Assembly (NCBI RefSeq): GCF_900215465.1
Contig: NZ_OBEH01000007.1
Coordinates: 42,620-106,619 of the forward strand
Origin: Flagellimonas pacifica
GTDB lineage: Bacteria; Bacteroidota; Bacteroidia; Flavobacteriales; Flavobacteriaceae
DNA: 64,000 nt
Direction: 5' to 3'
Both the position numbers and the translations under genes were made by a program. The notes under the pieces were generated by a model that searched no databases, was not told the origin of the DNA, and was given only the letters and a program-made list of their open reading frames with translations. Of this stretch, positions 17,394-26,114 are shown one piece after another. The stretch's first letter is position 1; the number at the start of each line of letters is the position of its first letter.

Positions 17394-17876
17394 CCTAAAA
17401 AAGCATTTTAATTCTCACCAAAATTTAGTCTTAAGAATAATCGTAAGTCTGTAAAACTAATGGGAACGTAAGTCTTGGAATTCTACTTTTTTCTAAACGG
17501 AATATTTCATTCATTCTTTGGCCAATTACTTACAGTCCATAACCCTTTGCATAAATTCCCAAACAATTATTGATTAAATCAAACGAATCCCTACAAAGAA
17601 AAAATCAGCTATTTGGGTGTAGCTCTCCTGACTTTTCCGAAACGGATCAATGGTATAATAAATCGGATGCCTTGTACGGAGCACAATACTTAGATTTTTC
17701 CGAAAAAAGAAACAAATACGCCTATAAATAAATGATAACATCCTTTTGATGAATCCAAAATCAATATCAGCAATCTGCAGTATAACTTTGATTGTGAATC
17801 AGTTATAAAATTCATGAAGTGTGGATTACGATTAAAAAAAATGAATCCGTCATTTTCAAACTAAAATTTTTTGATC
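17394..17876. other. Divergent promoter region, no gene
   Basis: 483 nt between two divergent type IX cargo genes. I see no coding content and no strong hairpin. The plus-strand gene is preceded by CTAAAATTTTTTG, a TAAAATT-type flavobacterial translation leader, directly before its ATG at 17877. Confidence 0.5.
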
Positions 17877-20800
17877 ATGAAATTAGAACGCCTACTTATG
17901 CATGTTTTGTTGTGGATTTTCGCTGTTATTACAATGCGAGCGCAGTGTGATGCAAACAATTTTACTGTAACGGTCTCCCCAGGCGGCTGCCCAGCAGATG
18001 GGAATATCGAGGTACTTCTCCCAGGCGGGCCACCTTGTACAGGATGGCAGGCCATTCTTACCAACCCGGGCGGCGTAGAGACCATAAGAAACATCCCCAT
18101 CGATGGAGGCCCCATTGATTTTAATTCCTTGGCGGTAGGAGACTATACGATACGATTGGTCAATGGTACAACAGAATTATTCTACGCAAACAATCCGGTA
18201 CAGGTTACCACTACATATCAGGCTATGCAGATTTCAGGTAGCAGCCAAGCCCCATCTTGTCCTAATACCGCAACCCATTATACACCAGATGGAACATTGA
18301 ATATCACCATTGACAATGGCGGTAATGGACCGTTTCTTTATGAAGTGACTTCACAATTTGGACTTCAAAGTTTTGGTCCTACGTCCAATACTTCCCACAC
18401 TTTTGGAAATATGGAAGGAGGGGAATCAGTATCCTTTACCGTGACCGATACGGGGTGCAATGTTTCCCAAACGCAAGATCCCATTATTGCAAGTAATGAT
18501 GATATCGTCTCTAACTATTTTGGCGCTAATTTTTCTAGAGACTGCCCTTCAGGATGCGACAGATACAATGTGGGCTTTAGGATACTTGTCTATTCCCAAA
18601 ATGGACAAAACAATGTACAGCTTCCTGGTAACGCCACGATTAGTGTCAATGGGGGAACACCTGAAAATTTATCGGTCACAAATGTCAACGGAAATACTAT
18701 AAACTTTAGTTATCCCCCTGGATTGGGTGAAAATGACACTTATGAGCTTGAGTTCGATGACGGATGTGCCGTTTTTGGTGAGACAGCAACGGCCCCACTA
18801 ATGGACAACGACTTTCTTAATGTTTTCTCAGATATTATATATGAAGAAGCGACCTGTTCTTTTTTACATGTAATAAATGTAAGGGGTAGTGGATTTATAA
18901 ATATAAGTCCAGGTAGTAATGATAATGTTTCCTTCTTTTGTGCTCCCAATAGTGCAAATACCATTACAATAGACCAAGAAACCTCACCTGGTACTTGGGT
19001 TACTATTTTTTCTGGCAATTCTTTAGATGTAAATAACCTTTTTTATACCCTACCTGGTCCAGGACATTATAGGGCTATCGGTACTGATGATTGCCATACG
19101 GTGACAAGGGAATTTGATACACTTGACGAAACGGACCCATTGGATCAAATGACCATAAATGATTCAAGTTCTATTTTGGAGGGAACGGGTGCCGTGGTAA
19201 TTGACAGGATACCCACAATGGGTTCTTCTGCACCCATTCCAGCGACTACCTATGAGATAAGTCCAGTACCATTTGTCCCTAGCTTGACCATAAATCCAGG
19301 TAATCCTTTTAGCCTTGCAGGCCCCTACACCATTAATTTTCCATTGACCTATACCACTAGCATAAATCGTTCCTTTATAGGAGATTTGCCCCCTGGCGAC
19401 TATGAAATCAATATAACCGATGTCTGCAATAATCAAGCACAGAGATTGCACACGGTTTCAACCTTGGCCCAATATAATCCCTCGATTCAAGTAGTCAATG
19501 GATGTTTCAATTCTTCGAGAATCATTTATGACATGAATCCCGCAAACGTGGCCAGCACTTTAAATCCAAGAGCAGAAGTTGAGCTGTGGACCGATAACGG
19601 AAATGGCGAATTGGGCACCTTGGTGCAAGGAGATATTCCTCCAGACTTCCTTTCCGGATCTTTTGATAATGTTATGTCCGGAGATTACATTTTAAGGTTC
19701 GTCAATATCAATTTTAGGTCAACCAATCTCAATGAAAACTTTTCGGTTGTTACACTCAATAATAATGATAGGGAATATAGAACATCTGTGACCGTGGCCT
19801 CTTTTCAAAGTATCACGGTGAGTACCTCCGGTTCGTTCTGTGATTTAAATGATACTTCTTCAGGTTTTATATACACAGAAATAACAGGCGGCACCCCTAC
19901 TTACCCAATGACCTATGAGCTATTTGATGTTTCCAATCCTTCGATTGCAATTCAGACCCATACAGAGACTGACATATCGGTGACCAACCATCTTTTTCAA
20001 AACGTATCCGATGGTAGTTATCAAGTTCGCATAAGCACCCCATGTGATGGCTTGGATTCCAATATCGACCTTATACCGGCGCCAATACAGGCATCCATCT
20101 CTGCCAACAACAATGGTGCAATATGTGCCCCTGGAGGAGATGTCGACCTATCCATAGACCTTCCTGAAACTCTTTTTGATATTGTTTGGACGGACGATCA
20201 GGGCAATACCGTCGGTATTGGATCAGCAATCACTGCTTTGGTCACTTCTCCAACCCTATTTACCGCTACGTATGAATTCAATCCCCAGTTCTGTACATCG
20301 TCTGTGATAAATTCAAATTCGGTACAGATGCAGATAGATTTTCTCCAAGAACTTGCCCAAATAGGTCTCGAAAGTACCACTTGTGACGTTTCAGGAGCTA
20401 ATTATACTTTAACGGTAGAACTTGCTGGCACTTCACCTTATATGGTTATGGGCATTGGTGCCCCAGGAACGTTTAATGGCAATGTCTGGACTTCGGACCC
20501 TATTCCAGCAGGTATCGATTACAATGTGAACTTTGAGGATGTAAATATCTGTTCCACATTGACAGTGTCAGATGTTGCCCCTAACTGCTGTGTGTTTCAG
20601 GTCACTTGTCCCACATTCCCTCCAGTGACCTTGGAATGTTACGATGACCTGCCATCGGCTACAAGTCTTACCGAAGTAGAGTTTGAGGCCTTGGGTAATG
20701 CCGATGGTTCCATCGGGGATTTTCCCTGCGGGATCATTGAAATAACCGCTGCAAACAGTCAGGATATGGGTAATTGTAGTACGATTGTTACTCGTACATA

Positions 20801-21701
20801 CACAATCACCGAATATGAAGATACCAATGCAAATGGCGTTAGGGATACCGGCGAAAATGTAATCTTGAACACGATGGGTTGTCAACAGACCATTGTTATT
20901 GAAGATAACATACCTCCTGCCTTTGTGGAAAACCTTCCGGGGGATATCTCAGTGTCCTGCGATGCGATTCCAGTGGCAAACATGCTAATCGCAACTGATA
21001 ACTGTGATTCAAATGTGCAGGTAAATTTCACGGAAGAAGCCATATTTTCCAATATTTCCGATGACTTTATCATAGAACGTCTATGGGAGGCAACCGATTC
21101 CTGTGGCAATCTTGAACAGTTTCAACAGATTGTAATGGTGGTACAACCTGAAAAGGAAACGGTGATAATTGACGCCTGTGTTGAAGATGAAAGGATTGAC
21201 CTTATCACCAATTTACCATCTTCTTTTGATACCAATGGCATATTTGAAGTGATATCTGGAAATGTAAGATTAGATGGGAGCTTGTTGGATCCATCAAGTT
21301 TTGGAATCGGGGAACATCAAATTTCTTACAGCTCTACTGAAGGTACCTGTAAATACTTCATGGATTTCACAATACGCATCAATACCAATTGTGTTCCTTG
21401 CAATACCTCCGAAATCCTTGCTTCCAATACGGTAACGGCCAACTCAGATGGGATCAATGACTTCTTTGAGATCCAGGGAGGCGAATACTGCGACTATGTT
21501 TTTGGGTTACAGATTTTTAATCGATGGGGACAGATCATATACGAATCGGACAATTATAGGAATGATTGGAGCGGGTTTTCCCCAAACAATACCTTCGGTA
21601 GTTCTCGCACTTTGCCCTCTGGCACATACTATTACATCATATCAGTCCAAAACCAAGAGGTCGAACCCATCAATGGATTCATCTATCTAGGTGCGGATTA
21701 A
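17877..21701 (+). CDS. Large SprB-like adhesin with type B sorting domain
   Basis: A 1274-aa secreted surface protein counted from the ATG at 17877 (an in-frame TTG lies 6 nt earlier). After the signal peptide come many Cys-containing ~85-aa beta repeats of the SprB-repeat style (SPGGCPADG, LPGDYEINITDVCNN, GDYTIRLVNG), then a HYR-like block with CCVFQVTCPTFPPVTLECYDD and DNIPPAFVENLPGDISVSCD (about 900-1070), and a C-terminal type B CTD (NTVTANSDGINDFFEIQGG ... IFNRWGQIIYES). Such proteins are exported by the type IX system and act as adhesins or gliding-motility surface filaments. It heads an operon-like run with PorP/SprF and OmpA-like genes, the classic pairing in which SprF helps export its upstream type B partner. 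Confidence 0.9.
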   Translation: MKLERLLMHVLLWIFAVITMRAQCDANNFTVTVSPGGCPADGNIEVLLPGGPPCTGWQAILTNPGGVETIRNIPIDGGPIDFNSLAVGDYTIRLVNGTTELFYANNPVQVTTTYQAMQISGSSQAPSCPNTATHYTPDGTLNITIDNGGNGPFLYEVTSQFGLQSFGPTSNTSHTFGNMEGGESVSFTVTDTGCNVSQTQDPIIASNDDIVSNYFGANFSRDCPSGCDRYNVGFRILVYSQNGQNNVQLPGNATISVNGGTPENLSVTNVNGNTINFSYPPGLGENDTYELEFDDGCAVFGETATAPLMDNDFLNVFSDIIYEEATCSFLHVINVRGSGFINISPGSNDNVSFFCAPNSANTITIDQETSPGTWVTIFSGNSLDVNNLFYTLPGPGHYRAIGTDDCHTVTREFDTLDETDPLDQMTINDSSSILEGTGAVVIDRIPTMGSSAPIPATTYEISPVPFVPSLTINPGNPFSLAGPYTINFPLTYTTSINRSFIGDLPPGDYEINITDVCNNQAQRLHTVSTLAQYNPSIQVVNGCFNSSRIIYDMNPANVASTLNPRAEVELWTDNGNGELGTLVQGDIPPDFLSGSFDNVMSGDYILRFVNINFRSTNLNENFSVVTLNNNDREYRTSVTVASFQSITVSTSGSFCDLNDTSSGFIYTEITGGTPTYPMTYELFDVSNPSIAIQTHTETDISVTNHLFQNVSDGSYQVRISTPCDGLDSNIDLIPAPIQASISANNNGAICAPGGDVDLSIDLPETLFDIVWTDDQGNTVGIGSAITALVTSPTLFTATYEFNPQFCTSSVINSNSVQMQIDFLQELAQIGLESTTCDVSGANYTLTVELAGTSPYMVMGIGAPGTFNGNVWTSDPIPAGIDYNVNFEDVNICSTLTVSDVAPNCCVFQVTCPTFPPVTLECYDDLPSATSLTEVEFEALGNADGSIGDFPCGIIEITAANSQDMGNCSTIVTRTYTITEYEDTNANGVRDTGENVILNTMGCQQTIVIEDNIPPAFVENLPGDISVSCDAIPVANMLIATDNCDSNVQVNFTEEAIFSNISDDFIIERLWEATDSCGNLEQFQQIVMVVQPEKETVIIDACVEDERIDLITNLPSSFDTNGIFEVISGNVRLDGSLLDPSSFGIGEHQISYSSTEGTCKYFMDFTIRINTNCVPCNTSEILASNTVTANSDGINDFFEIQGGEYCDYVFGLQIFNRWGQIIYESDNYRNDWSGFSPNNTFGSSRTLPSGTYYYIISVQNQEVEPINGFIYLGAD

Positions 21702-21776
21702 GATGACCATCCACAAATAACAATACCATGAACCCCAAATTAATATGGTATTCATTATAGATAGTAAAACTAAACC

Positions 21777-22694
21777 ATGGAAAGCATGAAAACCATAAAT
21801 AAATATCTAATTGCAGTCATAACACTGTGCGGCTTGGCGGTAAGTGGGCAACAATTGCCACAGTTCACGCAGTACATGTTCAATACGATTTCTGTTAACC
21901 CTGCCTATGCAGGAAGCAGGGAAGGAATCAATGTAACGGCCTTGCACCGTAACCAGTGGGCAGGTCTTAACGGAAACCCGACCACCAGCACCTTTTCGTT
22001 CCACACCCCTTTGAAAAATGAACGTGTTGGTCTAGGCCTCTCCTATATTTCGGATCAGTTGGGTTTTGAGAATACCAACTATATCTACGGTGATTTTTCT
22101 TATACCGTTCCAGTGACAGAGGAAGTGAAACTATCATTTGGACTGAAGGCAGGATTCACCAATTATAAATTGGAAAACCCTGATCTTAGCGACCCTTTCT
22201 TTAGTGCCAATTTCAACAGCTGGAAACCAAATTTTGGTGCGGGCGCTTACTTAAGCAGTAATAGATGGTATGTTGGCTTCTCTTCGCCAAGAATATTGAA
22301 CACCGATCTGAACGAAGGAGAATTCCAAGCTTTGGAAAGGAACAGTTATTATGCGATTGGGGGGCTCGTCCTTGATCTTTCCACTGACATTAAATTCCGT
22401 CCCTCTTTTATTACAAAGTTCACCAACGGGGTACCTTCGACCTACGATATTACATCCAGCTTTTTATTTAATGAAAAACTATGGGTCGGTGCCTCCTATA
22501 GGTTCAATGATGCTTCCAATTTTGGGGCTTTCGTTGATTTTCAAATCTCCAATACCATACGATTGGGCTACGCCTATGACCTGCCCACTTCCATTATCAG
22601 ACCTTATTCTGGAGGGACACACGAGGCCATTCTAATTTTTGAACCAAGATTGCCCAAAAAGACCCGTTTGTATAGATCCCCCAGATACTTTTAA
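21777..22694 (+). CDS. PorP/SprF family type IX outer-membrane protein
   Basis: A 305-aa outer-membrane beta-barrel. Signal peptide (MKTINKYLIAVITLCGLAVSG) followed by QQLPQFTQYMFNTISVNPAYAGSR, the diagnostic N-terminal motif of PorP/SprF. Alternating beta-strand pattern continues to the C-terminal RSPRYF. SprF-type members are needed to deliver type B CTD proteins to the surface; this one lies 75 nt after the SprB-like gene, so that is its probable client. The ATG at 21786 is an equally good start and gives the shorter conventional signal peptide. Confidence 0.93.
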   Translation: MESMKTINKYLIAVITLCGLAVSGQQLPQFTQYMFNTISVNPAYAGSREGINVTALHRNQWAGLNGNPTTSTFSFHTPLKNERVGLGLSYISDQLGFENTNYIYGDFSYTVPVTEEVKLSFGLKAGFTNYKLENPDLSDPFFSANFNSWKPNFGAGAYLSSNRWYVGFSSPRILNTDLNEGEFQALERNSYYAIGGLVLDLSTDIKFRPSFITKFTNGVPSTYDITSSFLFNEKLWVGASYRFNDASNFGAFVDFQISNTIRLGYAYDLPTSIIRPYSGGTHEAILIFEPRLPKKTRLYRSPRYF

Positions 22695-22705
22695 ACCCAT
22701 ATCCC

Positions 22706-24691
22706 ATGAAGCATTATAGCACCACCCCTGTTTTTATGTTACTTGCTCTTTTTGGAGCACTGACGCTGAATGCACAATCCATTAACCAAAAAAGAGCAGA
22801 TCAATTGTTCTACAAATTCGCCTATGCCAAGGCAATCCCTGAATACGAAAAAATGACTGATGGGAAAAATGCCCTGCATGCTCATCAACGTTTGGCGGAA
22901 TGTTATTTATTCTTACGGGACTTTGAAAAAGCCTTGCCCCATTTTGAGCAGTTTATCAATGAACCTGATACGCCAACCAATTATTATTTCGAGTATGCCA
23001 TGGCGTTGAAAAGTTCCGGGAAAGAAAAAGCAGCATTGAAATGGTTGAAACGCTACGGGAAATTGCATAAGAAAGACTCCAGGGTCAAACAATTTTTAAA
23101 GGATGGTAATTTGGCTTCTGTAGTTTTCAATAGCAAAGAACAATATGACCTCGAACCTGTTCATTTCAATACTGAGTATAGTGAGTTTGGGGCTTTCGTC
23201 CATGATGGACAACTTTATTTCAGCTCCAGTCGTAAGGAAAAGTCTTTCGAAAACAACTATAGTTGGAACGATGAACCCTGGCTGGATATTTTTCAAATCA
23301 CTGAAGGTAGCACAACGGAAGTACCCCGTAAGTTTGAAGGAGAAATCAATTCCAAGTTCCATGAAAGTTCTATGGTCTTTTCCACAGATTATAAGAATGA
23401 TACCATTATTTACTTCACGCGAAGCAATTATTTCAACGATAAGGAGAGTTTTTCCACAAGAAGAACGGAGGATAGAAACATAGAAAAACGAAATAATCTG
23501 AAAATCTTCAGAGCAGATAAGATCGATGGCCAATGGAAGGTCATCCGAGGCTTAAAAACCAATGCTGACCATTATTCCAATGGACACTCATCAGTAAACT
23601 CCAGTAGAACTCTGTTATATTTTGCTTCGGACCAACCGGGTGGGTATGGGGGAACGGACATTTATTATTGTAAAATACATCCAAGGGGAGGTATTGGACA
23701 CCCTATAAATGCAGGACCAATTGTAAACACCCCCGGTAACGAAATGTTTCCCTATGTAAACAATGAGGGGCAACTTTTCTTCTCTTCTGATGGCCATGTC
23801 GGCTATGGACAATTGGATGTCTTTGCCACAGTAGCCGACGAAAATGGAATTATAAAGGAAGTGGTAAACTTGGGAAAACCTTTGAACAGTGAAAAGGATG
23901 ATTTTGGATACTATGCTCTGGACAATGGAATTGATGGCTATGTAAGCTCCAATAGAAAAGGGGGGAAAGGAAGTGATGACATATACAAATTTAAGTTTAC
24001 CCCCTCATTGGACCTACAAGGTACGGTCATAGATGCGGTAAACCTTCAACCATTGGACAGTGTGCAAATATCATTGTACGATCAGACAACGGGCAATTTG
24101 GTCAATAGGGTCATAACCGATAAAAATGGCAAATATGAAATGTCAATTGATAGACATAGGGCATACATGATAGAGGCCGTGAGAAAAACACACCCCCACA
24201 AACATTTGTATTTCAACACTTCGACAACGCCAAGGTCTACAAAGCGTATTTACAAGGATATCCAGTTAAAACCCGTATTGAACTTAAAGATCCTTGCCAA
24301 CCTTAACAGAATATATTTTGATTTTGACAAAAGTGACATTAGGCCTGATGCCGCCAGGGAACTGGACAAAGTGGTCAAATTGATGATAGAGGCCTATCCC
24401 GAAATGATCATCCGCTTGGAATCCCATACCGATCCGGTGGGAGGCCATACATACAATGATAACTTATCGGAAGCCCGAGCCAAGTCGACCTATGAATATC
24501 TAATAGCCAATGGAGTTCCCAAGAGCCAAATCTTATCCTACAAAGGTTATGGAAAGCGCAAACCGATTAATGATTGTAAAGGACGAGGAAATTGTTCCGC
24601 AGAAGAATTGGAGCTCAACAGAAGAACGGAATTCCCAATCATTCAAATAAGTGAAAAACAACCTAACACCACACTGGCCAAAGAGAGGTAG
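22706..24691 (+). CDS. OmpA-family protein with TPR and PD40 propeller
   Basis: A 661-aa periplasmic, peptidoglycan-binding protein of the type that accompanies PorP/SprF. In order: signal peptide (1-24), TPR-like helices (about 25-130), PD40/WD40-like propeller strands (about 160-425, e.g. LYFSSSRKEKS, FFSSDGHVGYGQLDVF, GYVSSNRKGGKGSDDIYKFK), a carboxypeptidase-regulatory-like beta domain (430-510), and an OmpA C-terminal domain (NRIYFDFDKSDIRPDA ... NRRTEF). The architecture resembles PorE/SprF-associated proteins that tie the type IX translocon to the cell wall. It starts 11 nt after PorP/SprF and is surely cotranscribed. Role in anchoring is inferred. Confidence 0.92.
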   Translation: MKHYSTTPVFMLLALFGALTLNAQSINQKRADQLFYKFAYAKAIPEYEKMTDGKNALHAHQRLAECYLFLRDFEKALPHFEQFINEPDTPTNYYFEYAMALKSSGKEKAALKWLKRYGKLHKKDSRVKQFLKDGNLASVVFNSKEQYDLEPVHFNTEYSEFGAFVHDGQLYFSSSRKEKSFENNYSWNDEPWLDIFQITEGSTTEVPRKFEGEINSKFHESSMVFSTDYKNDTIIYFTRSNYFNDKESFSTRRTEDRNIEKRNNLKIFRADKIDGQWKVIRGLKTNADHYSNGHSSVNSSRTLLYFASDQPGGYGGTDIYYCKIHPRGGIGHPINAGPIVNTPGNEMFPYVNNEGQLFFSSDGHVGYGQLDVFATVADENGIIKEVVNLGKPLNSEKDDFGYYALDNGIDGYVSSNRKGGKGSDDIYKFKFTPSLDLQGTVIDAVNLQPLDSVQISLYDQTTGNLVNRVITDKNGKYEMSIDRHRAYMIEAVRKTHPHKHLYFNTSTTPRSTKRIYKDIQLKPVLNLKILANLNRIYFDFDKSDIRPDAARELDKVVKLMIEAYPEMIIRLESHTDPVGGHTYNDNLSEARAKSTYEYLIANGVPKSQILSYKGYGKRKPINDCKGRGNCSAEELELNRRTEFPIIQISEKQPNTTLAKER

Positions 24692-24909
24692 TTCTTCCAT
24701 AAAATGGACAAAACAAAACGATAGATGGATCAAAAAGCCCTTTTATCAGATGATAAGTTGAGAAAATCTAACAGAGGGATATATTTAGATCAAAAACTAT
24801 ATTTAAGAAATACCTTTAACAGTACAAAGGGATTTTATCGGTGGTCTCCGACCAAGCCCTCTAATGCTTCTCAAGAAACGAATAAACACTTTTACCCAAA
24901 CCATTTGGA

Positions 24910-25281
24910 ATGCAGGAAACAATCGATTTTATGATATATGACAGGCAAGGGCCAATGAGCAATGCAATTAAGCATGTATTAAAAAATACCGAGATCCGCA
25001 TACATCGTCTTAAAAAAGTCAATGCGATTAAAAATACCCTTCAGAAAAAAGCATCTACCGATTTTATTTTTATCATGTTTGTATTCAATGAAGTCTTTGA
25101 ATTTATAGATTATTTGGAGTTGGAAAGGCTTGGCATTCCTATTGTTTTTGCACCTACGAATAAGCGTTGCCATGAAAGGCTCTGTGAAATTGAGGGAATC
25201 TGGATCATGGACGTATCTCGAAACAAACAAGAATATATTCAACAAATAACTTATTTTTTAAAGATATTGCAACGTAATTAG
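24910..25281 (+). CDS. Degenerate receiver-like protein
   Basis: A 123-aa protein with no family I can name with certainty. Its alternation of short hydrophobic strands (IDFMIYDRQG, DFIFIMFVFNE, GIPIVFAPTNK, IWIMDVSRNK) and helices looks like a CheY fold, but the phospho-acceptor Asp after strand 3 and the Lys after strand 5 are not in place, so it would be a pseudo-receiver. It sits 63 nt upstream of a LytTR response regulator in the same direction, which supports a signalling role. No signal peptide or membrane segment. Confidence 0.55.
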   Translation: MQETIDFMIYDRQGPMSNAIKHVLKNTEIRIHRLKKVNAIKNTLQKKASTDFIFIMFVFNEVFEFIDYLELERLGIPIVFAPTNKRCHERLCEIEGIWIMDVSRNKQEYIQQITYFLKILQRN

Positions 25282-25344
25282 TTGACCATATACTGGTTGC
25301 CTGATAAAATCCATGCATAATCAATATGTAATACAGCTTAAAAA

Positions 25345-26073
25345 ATGACGATTGTAATTATTGATGATACGACTTCAGATATAGAATATTGCAAAGAACT
25401 TTTGGCAAAAAACTTTGATAATTTTGATGTCTTGGAATGTTTCTCAAACCCTGTAACCGGACTTGAATATGTTAATACGCACAAACCAGATGTATTGATC
25501 TTGGATATGGAAATGCCGGACTTAAGCGGTCTAGACCTCATAAAACAACTTAAATCACCTAGCACAGAGGTGTTGTTCTACACATCACATGCTGGTTTTG
25601 CCCTTGATGCTTATCGTAGCTTTGCACTTGGATTTTTGTTGAAGCCTATCAATGAGGCTGAATTTGTTGGTATCATCACCAAAGCCTTGCAGAGACTGGG
25701 AAGAGGAAAAAATACTCCTATCGGGAAAGACAACTTGAAAATTGAGTTCCAAGCATTGGAAAATAAGAAAGTGGCCATACCCACCATGGGGTGCACATAT
25801 TTTCCTAAGATTATGGACATAGTGCGTTTAGAGAGCGTAGACAGTTATGCCAAAATACATTTGTCCGATGGCAATATCCATTTAAGTTCCTATGGTATCA
25901 AACATTTTGAGAAGTCCTTAACTGCCCCATTATTTTTCAGGGTGCATAAATCACATTTGGTCAATTTAAAAAGGGTGGACAAATTTTTCCCCGATGGCAC
26001 ATTGATCATGGACACAGGGGATAGAATTCCCGTGGCCAGAAGAAGAAGAGCAGAACTTTTAGAACTTTTCTAG
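25345..26073 (+). CDS. LytTR-type response regulator
   Basis: A 242-aa response regulator. The receiver domain (1-120) has the acidic pair VIIDD, the phospho-acceptor D54 in VLILDMEMPDLSG, T79 region FYTSHAG and the Lys of FLLKPIN. The LytTR DNA-binding domain (about 145-242) has the usual RLESVDSYAKIHLSDG and FFRVHKSHLVNLKRVDKF elements. It converges on the LytS-type histidine kinase at 26100-29312 with 26 nt between the stop codons, and is its obvious partner. It lies downstream of the type IX module, whose genes are possible targets; that is inference. Confidence 0.93.
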   Translation: MTIVIIDDTTSDIEYCKELLAKNFDNFDVLECFSNPVTGLEYVNTHKPDVLILDMEMPDLSGLDLIKQLKSPSTEVLFYTSHAGFALDAYRSFALGFLLKPINEAEFVGIITKALQRLGRGKNTPIGKDNLKIEFQALENKKVAIPTMGCTYFPKIMDIVRLESVDSYAKIHLSDGNIHLSSYGIKHFEKSLTAPLFFRVHKSHLVNLKRVDKFFPDGTLIMDTGDRIPVARRRRAELLELF

Positions 26074-26087
26074 TTGCCATTATTCAT

Positions 26088-26114
26088 TACACAAGGGTTT
26101 TATATTCTTGTGTA
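26088..26114. terminator. Bidirectional hairpin between convergent genes
   Basis: TACACAAG (26088-26095) and CTTGTGTA (26107-26114) pair around GGTTTTATATT. It overlaps the last codons of the kinase gene and sits just after the response-regulator stop. Modest T content makes terminator strength doubtful. Confidence 0.4.

Noticed and set aside
23096..23533. 145-codon minus-strand frame inside the OmpA-like gene
   Set aside because: Antisense shadow of propeller repeats; no own start signals or family pattern.
24725..24934. 69-codon plus-strand frame after the OmpA-like gene
   Set aside because: Overlaps the start of the receiver-like gene and shows no recognisable motif; could be chance in an AT-rich spacer.
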